Positions 56,498 through 64,000 of a stretch of 64,000 nucleotides of DNA are shown here, piece after piece. Position 1 is the stretch's first letter. Every line of letters starts with the position of its first letter. Origin of the DNA: Hofstenia miamia (taxonomy: Eukaryota > Xenacoelomorpha > Acoela); contig SCFE01000102.1 of the NCBI GenBank assembly GCA_004352715.1, positions 1,252,280-1,316,279 of the forward strand. The letters are read 5' to 3'. The translations under genes and the position numbers were made by a program. The notes under the pieces were generated by a model. That model was not told the origin of the DNA. It searched no databases and saw only the letters and a list, made by a program, of their open reading frames with translations.

Positions 56498-57341
56498 ATT
56501 AATAGTATTTTATATCAAATTTTAATTGATATTCTCAACATAAACATTAGAAACTCTAATACATAAGCAATTTAATTATAAGGTGAATTTGGGAAATGCA
56601 ACATTTAATCACTAATCGATTTCCGTTCACCCCAAAATTCAAAAATTGCTTGGATACAATAAATTGACGTAATCTAAAATGTCAAAATTCAAACCAATTG
56701 ATTGACAGTATACGTTTTGTAATTTGTTTATAAATTGAGCGATGATCAAGGAAATGACGTTTTCGATGTTTCTGAGTAGACCTACTTTGCTTCCCTATAA
56801 ATACTGGTAAGGATTTCTACTTTAGAGTGAATTTTAATGCGTTCTATGTCTCTGTGCTAATATCTAATTTCATGTATTCGTTCATTAAGTCGGATTATTT
56901 TATCGAATGGTTTAACTAAATAATTCGAATGAAATCTCGTGGAGAAAAAATCGTTTATACATTAGTTAAATTTTCATTTTCGATGGTAGAAAAAAAATTT
57001 AAATTCTGCCATATCAGTTTCTTTCATTTCTCTTCAGTATTCTGACATAATGAATTATTTGTCCAATTTTGAGGCAGATCTGTTCAACGATAAATTGTTT
57101 GAAATTTGAAACAGACACAACATATTATGTGGCAAAACTTAGTATCAATCTATATTTTCTTCTATAACCAATCAAATTAGCTTGGTAGGATTTGAGTGAA
57201 AACACTTTCTAGTTTATGCATCTTATTTGACAGACACAGGGATATTGCCATGATATATCAACATATTTCCCAGACATAAATTTCTTTAAAATTCACTTTA
57301 CAATAGATCGAAATTTTACAAAATACTCATTATATACCCGA

Positions 57342-57515
57342 CAGTGGCACCGGAACTAATTTTGCTTGGTGGGGGCATTCAAGTCAAATTTATTACTTAG
57401 CATATTAACTAGCTAATGGGACTTTTACTGTTTAAATTATAAAATTGTATTGAGGTTTTCTTTGAAAGTTGATTTTATGTGGGGCAGCTGCCCTCTGTCA
57501 TTTCCACCGCCATTG
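57342..57515. mobile_element. Short hAT-like MITE (174 bp)
   Basis: The ends CAGTGGCACCGGAA and TTCCACCGCCATTG form an imperfect inverted repeat around a G-rich interior (GGTGGGGGC, GGGGCAGCTGCCC). The flanks ATACCCGA and ATACAATA agree at 5 of 8. Weaker than the 21334 and 56109 elements. Confidence 0.45.
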
Positions 57516-60500
57516 ATACAATAAATGACAAAAAATAACCTAACAAATTCCGAGTACAGAATTCCATATGACTAAATGGATAACCTTGCCAAATTAATAT
57601 GTACTCCTACTCGAGATTACTTTAATTATCAAAACCAATTACAAGAAGCTACATCTAGCTATATTACCAGTGCCTGACTAGATATGAGTTGTAGAGCATT
57701 GTTGAATTTAAAAAAAGAGGAGCTTGAAGAAAAAAATTCAACATGTACAACAGAAGTAAAACTCGTTATACGATTAAATTTCTTAGCGATAGGCTATTTT
57801 AGGCATATATACTCAGACCCAAGGTTATAATTTTGGCGCTTGCAATGAATTTTTAAATCGATTTTTCAAATTTGTAAGCACTATTTATTGGAATTTAGAA
57901 GTATTCTAAGCAGATTAAAACAAGCCGATAAACACGTTGGCTTTTGACATATTGGCTACCATGTATTCATATATTGGATACATGTTATGTCCTAAGTGTA
58001 CACGTGTCCATATTATCTCAGTTGTTTTTATTCTGTGGACTTTTAGAATATTATCAATGATACGTTGTCAATATATTAATAAAGACAATTAAAAATTTGT
58101 GCTCTGTGGGTCAAATCAAGGATATGTGTTAAAGATGGTCTCATATTGTAAATTGAGCTGAGTTTTAAATAGTTTTTATAAAGTTTTACACATCCGTCCT
58201 GTCATTTTACATAGGTCATACATCAAAAAGGTTAACCAATTTAAAAATTGATGTATTTCGTATTGTGATTTGAATTGGTAATTAACTGAAACAGTAAGAA
58301 CGCAGCTGGTGATATTTAAATAATGCTCGGATATTATGGGCTAAAAATAAGCATGAGGCAACTTGCAGTGCGTTCTGTTGTGTTGATAGCTAAATTTTCG
58401 TTATTTTACTGTGTGAATTTCAAATATTGCGGATAAAGCACTTTATTTACACACAGACAATAAATTATGTCAATTCTTTTAACTAGCATTGTCTAAGTTT
58501 ACTTTTACATGAGAGCCAACTTCTATATTAATCCGGTTTCAATGAACGAACGCAATTTAAAGCGTTTTCTTACGAAAGTTCGAGTGTTTTACTGAATAAT
58601 GTCTACGTAGAATAAAGAGGAAACCGTCAACTTCAATTTAAGTGGAAAATTAATTTATTAAATTTTCTTCGGCGATCTTGAGTCGTATGATCCGAATTTA
58701 ATTGTTTAGTAAAGCGTAATTCGATTTTCTTTGTTGCTTTCAACTTTTCTAATTATATTGTAGACATTTTTATAAGAATAACATAGATATTTTTATACTT
58801 GAAATAATTCTTAACCTCGCGTGACATATTCCTAACATTGTTTTTTGGCGAGGAATAACTTTAGAGACGTTCGCCAAATTTGGGTATTTTGGGCCAAGGC
58901 CCAATATTGCATAATTGTAACAAACTATGAACGAATTTGATTGGTTCCTCTCTTAATAGTGTTCAGGTCTTAACCAAAAGTAGGGCTTTCAACATGTTTG
59001 TCTAGAATAGCCCAAATTGTTGCCTATTTTTGGCATCCTGTGAGTTAAGTTTTTTTTGACTTTTTGTTTCTAAATTTTGTAGGTATGTATTTAGTTTTTA
59101 CTTTTACTCTTTGAGTACTTAATCCATAGTAATAATAAGTTTGCTTTTGACCTAATGTTACCATATGTCACATCCTAAATTTTTTCAAATTTACTTTGAA
59201 TGTAGATGAGCGTACATGCGGTATTGAACGACCAAAAATAGCCTCCACATAAAAGGCATTCAATTTTGCAATGATAATTGTTTCGGTTCCCCGGAGTTAA
59301 TGTTTGTTAAGAATGTTTTTTTTGTATTTCAAAAACCTAAATTTTTTCATTTTAATACAAAATACCGTACACTGTTCAAAGCAGACAGTAACCAAGCATG
59401 CAATTGGGCCGGTGTTAGCAGGCTTTGGAACGTTGAAAAATCGATAGAACAGTTATTTGTCAAACATTTATCCCCTTTCTGAATAATTATTGCCTACCTC
59501 AAACTTATAATTTAATATAGAGAGTGTGCCACCTATAGTCATATTATAATAATCCATAATACCATTTTTAATAAGTTAATAAAATAACTGAACTGTATTT
59601 TAAAACATAATACAATAACAAAATTATTTTTGTGACATTGAATTTTGTTCTAGTTAACCGTGTTTCAGAAGGAGCTGCATAATGAAAATGACCTCATATC
59701 TGAATTAATTTATCACTTGAAGTCAACAAGATGGAAGATTTGCTAACTCCTTAAAACAGGACAGATAGCGGGTTGCAAATCTGATTAAGAAATTTCTAAA
59801 ATATGGTAGCTAATATAATATTGTATGGTACAAACATATTTACCATTACATAATGAATGAAAAGTTTTAAAATATCGCCATAATAGTAATCCATAAATTT
59901 ACTGTTACATTTACCGAATTTTTTATTGGGTTTAAGAAAATTTTTAGTTTGTCTTGAACCAATATAAAATATCTATAACAATTGAATCGGTAAATACATA
60001 TTTTACAAAAAATAACATATTGATTGGATAAAAACGCTTAAAGGTGTTTAAAGCTTTATCAAGCAGCTTCAGGAGATTGCAAATATATTCTAAAGCCTGA
60101 AATGTTTTCGATTTTTAGTATTTGTTTCTGAATATTTCAAAATGTCTAATAGATTGTTTGAGATTTGAGTACAATTCACGGTGATTATTTAGCTAGCAAT
60201 TGGAATTAACTTTATTAAATATCTTTTGTCTCATTTATTCTATGGACATTCCATCATCATTTAACATATCTTACATAAGAGCCATTTGCGCATACACTGT
60301 GGGCGAAACTTAAAATTTGGCCATTATGGATAGCTTGCTAATTTTACCTTTCAATTATGGTCATACAATAAACGACACCCTTGCTTATTGATAATGCAAA
60401 TAGTATGTGATAGCATGGATGGAATTTAGTTTTGAACGCAGGTTCCCTTTAATTGTTATGCATCAGATATCCAAATAAATATTTATTTCAAGCTCTAGTA

Positions 60501-61252
60501 TTAAGTTTTTTCATAACTATTTTTTAGTTAAGTAACCAGTTTCCTTTGGTACTTTGTTTCTAGCTAATTTAAATCGCGTGTAGAATTTATACGCTGTTAG
60601 AAATTAATATACGCATCTAAAATTTTAATGATATATTTTAAAAGGACGTCTGCTTTAATTTATATAATTACAATGCTTCTGTGATGTTAATGAATTTATG
60701 TTCTGAGGCAAAGAAGCAGCTTTCCCTTTCAAGATTCAACTGCTCTTTTATCTCTTCATTAGTAAAGAATCTCAAAGTTTTTGCATTAATAGCAATTAAT
60801 AATTCTCTTTATTCAATTTTCGGCTATTTTTAAGTGTGTGACCTAAGAATGAATTAGCCTGCTTTAAAATTATCAGTTATTGCCAATGGTTTGCTTTTTG
60901 TCATTAAAGTTCATAATTCTGATTTTTCCCCTTTTTCTACTTCGTATTACATTTCCAAGCTTCCATCAATTGTTTATTAATCTATTCTAGAATCTCGGAC
61001 ACATTTAAATTCATATTGTAAGAATGAAATTCGTGACTTTTCCGTTATATTCAGATCTTTCATCAGATATATTTCAAAAATAGGCAAAATATGTACTAAG
61101 AATCCTGAAATGTGATCATTGAATATCATTAATCATATCCGGCCTGGGATTTTTAGGCTCCTCGGATATGGGGAAGATTTCCTCTCCCAATCAAACTCTA
61201 GATTGGTTTTTTTGATTTTTGCACAATTATTCTGCATGTCCATGTAGAATCT
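57516..61252. other. AT-rich non-coding DNA
   Basis: No gene, RNA or repeat recognised in about 3.7 kb. A 60-codon frame at 59300-59482 is short and unsupported. Confidence 0.5.
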
Positions 61253-61321
61253 CGCCAACCATCATACTATTAATTAATGACTTAATTTAGGAGTTGCTGT
61301 GACAATTGTTCCCTCCTCTGA
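61253..61321 (-). repeat. Fam1 3' LTR remnant (69 bp)
   Basis: TGTAGAATCTCGCCAACC and the following bases match the LTR end at 63189 and 22539, up to CTCCTCTGA, then break into gag 3' sequence. Confidence 0.85.
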
Positions 61322-61334
61322 GACGGCGCTCCTT

Positions 61335-62948
61335 CTAGTTTAAATTTTCCATCTCCGTCAACTCTATTTCTTCTTCTTCTTGTTCTTCTTCATTTTCTAT
61401 TAAATCTTCTTCGTCAAAGTATGCGTCTTCCTCCTCTATCCAATTTATTTGTCTTTTGCAGAATTTCTTTGTGTGCCCCTTGTTACCACACATTTGGCAT
61501 TTTAGATCTTTTCTTTTTATTTGCTTTATTGTGCCATCTTTCAACTTGATCTTTACTAGATCTTCTCCCGATTTTTTAGTTACTTGTTTATTCACTGGTT
61601 TATTTAACATAGGTGGCATACGATTTATTATCGGTTTCCCAATCGTCGATTTCTCATTGATTCTTGCGTTACTTTCCATTGTTATCTGTATTGCAAGTCC
61701 TTTCCTAATCATTCTATCTAGCGAATCGTCTGCATCGCATTTAATTTGGAATTGTGTTCGAATTGCCTCCGGCAATCCTTTACTGATGTGTGCAAACAAA
61801 TCATATTTCGAATATCGCTGTTCTCTCGAACTAAGCTTCAGCAATCTTTCTACTTGAGACATGTAATTCCGTAAGTCGTCCCTAGTATTCATTTTCATTC
61901 CATTTAACAACATCCGATACTGGCTCTTAAAGCTCTCATCATCATAGTACTGCTGGTATTCCCCTATCAACTTTTTATATTCCATTTTTGTTTGGGTCTC
62001 CAACACCAAATAATGCTGATACGCTGCGCCCGATAAGTATAGTGGGAATCTTGCTGCCGCTCTTTGTTGCGTTACTTTTCTCTCTTTCATACTCATTTCG
62101 AAAATCTCCAACCATTCATTAAATGTCGGTGAGTAATTGTCCACTCTTCCCGTGAATTTCGGTAGCACCGCTTTGCATACTGACGTATCATTATCGTCCT
62201 CCTCCGATAATATTGTCTCCTTAAAAGTTGGTTTATTTTCGATCGTTTTCTCACAATTGGACTTTACTTGTTTTGTCACATTTTGTACTAGCTTTTTTAT
62301 GAATTCTTCCTCATTTTGACACGCTTTGTAATCATCCATTGTCAAGTCATCCTGTGGTACCGCTGTGTTTAACTCCTGCGGTTTTTCTACTACCACATTT
62401 TCTATCGTCGTTACTTCGCTTTTTTTCAACTCAGTTAGTCTTATCTCATCTTTCAAATTGTCAATTTCCAATTGCTTCATTATGTTTTCTTCTCTTAAAT
62501 TCACATTTTCTTCGTGTAACTCCGTTATCATCTTCTGTAGACGATCACTTTGTAGTTTTATCTCCTTGTTCACCTCGGTTAACTGTTCAATTTGGTTTTG
62601 GAACAAATTTCTTTGCTCGGTTAGTCGGATACTTGTGTCTTCCTTGATTTCATCTATTAGCCTTTCTTTTTCGGCATGTTTTATTTCAACCTCTTTTACC
62701 CTTTCGATTAACCTTTCAATCTGCTTTGTCAAATGTTGCCTTTCTTTCGTATTATTTTCAATTACTTCCATTAACTGCATTGTTGTAAGCTCATTAGTCA
62801 ACTCTGCCGGTTGAAGTATTTGCTCAGCTGGGGACTGTTCACTTTCATCTAGGGACACATTTACGTCTGGGTTTTCGGGGGTGTTCCTCATCTGAGGAGT
62901 TTTCTGAGTTCTAGCTTTGGTTTTCGGTTTCCTTTTCGAATTAACCAT
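61335..62948 (-). CDS. gag: Fam1 gag
   Basis: 537 codons, ATG at 62948. Order: basic Lys/Thr-rich N-terminus (1-30), long coiled coil (about 60-180, heptad-like L/I with K/E/Q), acidic linker, capsid-like domain from about 260 (VLPKFTGRVD, FPLYLSGAAYQHY, YMSQVERLLKL, HISKGLPEAIRTQ), basic tract, CCHC zinc knuckle CQMCGNKGHTKKFC at about 484-497, and an acidic tail (EEEQEEEEIELTEMENLN). It is the structural protein forming the virus-like particle and binding element RNA. It is homologous to the broken Fam2 gag at 6532-8290. The frame is intact, so this is a young copy. It stops with TAG right after a -1 slippery heptamer. Confidence 0.95.
   Translation of the reverse strand: MVNSKRKPKTKARTQKTPQMRNTPENPDVNVSLDESEQSPAEQILQPAELTNELTTMQLMEVIENNTKERQHLTKQIERLIERVKEVEIKHAEKERLIDEIKEDTSIRLTEQRNLFQNQIEQLTEVNKEIKLQSDRLQKMITELHEENVNLREENIMKQLEIDNLKDEIRLTELKKSEVTTIENVVVEKPQELNTAVPQDDLTMDDYKACQNEEEFIKKLVQNVTKQVKSNCEKTIENKPTFKETILSEEDDNDTSVCKAVLPKFTGRVDNYSPTFNEWLEIFEMSMKERKVTQQRAAARFPLYLSGAAYQHYLVLETQTKMEYKKLIGEYQQYYDDESFKSQYRMLLNGMKMNTRDDLRNYMSQVERLLKLSSREQRYSKYDLFAHISKGLPEAIRTQFQIKCDADDSLDRMIRKGLAIQITMESNARINEKSTIGKPIINRMPPMLNKPVNKQVTKKSGEDLVKIKLKDGTIKQIKRKDLKCQMCGNKGHTKKFCKRQINWIEEEDAYFDEEDLIENEEEQEEEEIELTEMENLN
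61338..61344 (-). promoter_or_regulatory. Candidate -1 frameshift site U UUA AAC at the gag stop
   Basis: In the gag frame the last codons are AAT TTA AAC TAG, giving the X XXY YYZ heptamer T TTA AAC directly before the stop. A -1 slip would read LEGAPS next, matching the start of the Fam2 protease frame (LNGAPTPS). The downstream structure needed for efficient slipping cannot be judged because the element is deleted 13 bp later. Confidence 0.65.
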
Positions 62949-63000
62949 TTTTCTTTCTTTAGCTTAGGGTATTCTTCTGGTTGTTCACTTTTCCCATTAA

Positions 63001-63189
63001 TTAGAAGCTCTGGTAAAGTGTTGAGTGTTCGTTGTTTTTTCCTTTTCTAACTAGGTATCTTTTATTAATCTTCACTAATTCCAGTTTTCCAATCTTTTTC
63101 AGTTGTTCCTCCAATTCAGGCGATTCCAAAAGAACAATTCTTCTCCTGAATCTTCCTTTGCGCTGTCGAGCGCCTGTCACGGTCGCCAT
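63001..63189 (-). CDS. uORF starting at the LTR/PBS junction
   Basis: The ATG is formed by the last bases of the LTR and the TGG of the PBS (TTCTAC-ATGG). The frame encodes 62 residues beginning MATVTGARQRKGRF, rich in Arg/Lys and Leu, and stops 52 bp before the gag ATG. The first codons are the PBS itself. In Fam2 the same ATG opens only 7 codons (MATMAGT). It could be a regulatory uORF or a small basic protein; translation is unproven. Confidence 0.4.
   Translation of the reverse strand: MATVTGARQRKGRFRRRIVLLESPELEEQLKKIGKLELVKINKRYLVRKGKNNEHSTLYQSF
63173..63188 (-). promoter_or_regulatory. Fam1 PBS, tRNA-Arg type
   Basis: Minus strand TGGCGACCGTGACAGG follows the LTR end directly. It is the complement of a 3' end CCTGTCACGGTCGCCA, which agrees with the insect tRNA-Arg (anticodon TCG) as I remember it. 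Confidence 0.75.
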
Positions 63190-64000
63190 GTAGAATCTCG
63201 CCAACCTTCATACTATTAATTATTGACTTAATTTAGGAGTTGCTGTGACAATTGTTCCCTCCTCTGATAGTACGGTAGGTGCCGGACTCCATTCTCCATC
63301 TTTCTTCTTTCAGTTCTTTTGTTTAGCCGTTAACTTATTATCTGATTAACTAACATTAACACAAAACTAACGACTGTTAATTTAGATCCAAGACACAAGA
63401 CGGAGTGTACAAAGTACAGGGTACGCTTACCCGACCTGCAGCAAAGCACAAAAGAGGAATTGAAGAATCATGCTATAACAAATATTTCCATGCGATACTG
63501 GCACATCGATAGATACACCAACCACAATTCAGATGACTCAGTGTAATGGAATAGTGTGCGTGGAGACAATAGTGATAGTGTGTGATACCTTACTAATTTA
63601 ATGTATTGATTGTTCTTGTTATCAATGATTTGATTTAATAAAGGAATCTCGCAACCTGGATGCAGTAGCTTGTTATGAGTTCGTACATATAATAACCTTA
63701 CATATAAATAGTTACATGCTAGCCTAGAGTACATGTGAACAATCAATACGGTCACAGGGAAAAAGATGAATTGATAGTCCGTCAGTCTACTAGTAATCAT
63801 ACGTAATAAACAACATCCAAGATAATACAAATAGGTCTTGTGATTTCCTAGGTTTCTTGATGTAAACAGATCTAATAACATAATGTAATAAAAGTTGTAA
63901 CATGAACAACGAACGATAGGAAAGCTAATACGAGTAAAAGCCCCTATTCCTACACCTAACCTAAGAGCCTCTCGGGTAAGCACCGGCTATACACTTCACC
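63189..64000 (-). repeat. Fam1 5' LTR, cut by the window end
   Basis: Collinear with 22539-23350 of the complete LTR. It contains the 171-codon open frame 63468-63983, collinear with the one at 22825-23331. The outer end of the LTR lies beyond 64000. Confidence 0.85.

Larger units (their letters stand above)
61253..64000 (-). mobile_element. Fam1 Ty3/gypsy element, copy 2 (gag present; pro, pol and ORF3 deleted)
   Basis: In element order: 5' LTR (from beyond 64000 to 63189), PBS (63188-63173), uORF, gag, then at 61322/61321 a direct jump to the last 69 bp of an LTR (61321-61253). Protease, pol, ORF3, PPT and most of the 3' LTR are missing. It complements copy 1 at 22539-31110. Protein and LTR similarity show that both belong to one family. 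Confidence 0.85.

Noticed and set aside
61456-62814. Plus-strand frames of 60-149 codons
   Set aside because: Antisense shadows of gag, caused by its coiled-coil composition.
1-64000. CRISPR arrays, operons, tRNA or rRNA genes
   Set aside because: No regularly spaced identical repeats with unique spacers, no tRNA cloverleaf or T-arm consensus outside the PBS, and the gene structure is eukaryotic.

Overview
The window comes from the nuclear genome of an AT-rich metazoan, probably an invertebrate. A split rhodopsin-type GPCR gene with GT/AG introns, several classes of metazoan transposons and no prokaryotic gene organisation support this; I cannot name the phylum. Almost all recognisable coding sequence is mobile-element sequence, much of it nested. 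The only candidate host gene is the GPCR (tentative upstream exon 17025-17120, firm last exon 17909-18592). The assembly is imperfect: besides N-runs (3765-3785, 3928-4832, 10405-10731, 13384-14383, 33740-33760), many isolated single n bases sit where flanking sequence is repeated, so several duplications are probably joining artefacts.

Left part (1-14.4 kb). LTR fragments of two Ty3/gypsy families (called Fam2 and LTR3 here) lie in opposing orientations, followed by a decayed, partly scrambled Fam2 element on the plus strand (3540 to about 14383): LTR, PBS, gag, protease, RT, RNase H, integrase and the start of a third ORF. It carries nonsense changes that fit CpG decay, and the protease active-site Asp is replaced by Asn.

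14.4-22.5 kb holds mostly unique AT-rich DNA, the GPCR exon(s), a piggyBac-like TTAA-flanked element (19994-20499), a hAT-type MITE (21334-21790), and two tracts of a degenerate 11-bp repeat on either side of that MITE.

22.5-31.1 kb is a minus-strand copy of a second Ty3/gypsy family (Fam1): complete LTR, PPT, a very long third ORF (1246 codons) and an intact pol, but no gag or protease. At 61.25-64 kb a second minus-strand Fam1 copy has the complementary content: LTR, a PBS matching tRNA-Arg, a uORF that starts on the PBS, and an intact gag ending at an in-frame U UUA AAC heptamer plus stop, but no pol or ORF3. Together the two copies outline a full element: LTR, uORF, gag, (-1) pro-pol, (+1 overlap) ORF3, PPT, LTR. 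ORF3 is the most novel item here: not env-like, with eight QLKG-type repeats at its basic N-terminus.

31.1-45 kb: a mosaic LTR3/Fam2 block, then an L1/Tx1-like LINE (about 32.7-39.95 kb) interrupted by two solo LTRs with perfect 4-bp target duplications (CTAG, TTAA). Next is a decayed tnp2/EnSpm-like transposase gene on the minus strand (43.2-44.8 kb), beside a Fam2 solo LTR (TTAT duplication) that itself holds an inverted Fam2 LTR. 45-61 kb is AT-rich and gene-poor, with two 5'-truncated copies of a second LINE sharing one 3' end (50.8-51.5 and 52.7-54.8 kb) and two small hAT-like MITEs (56.1 and 57.3 kb).
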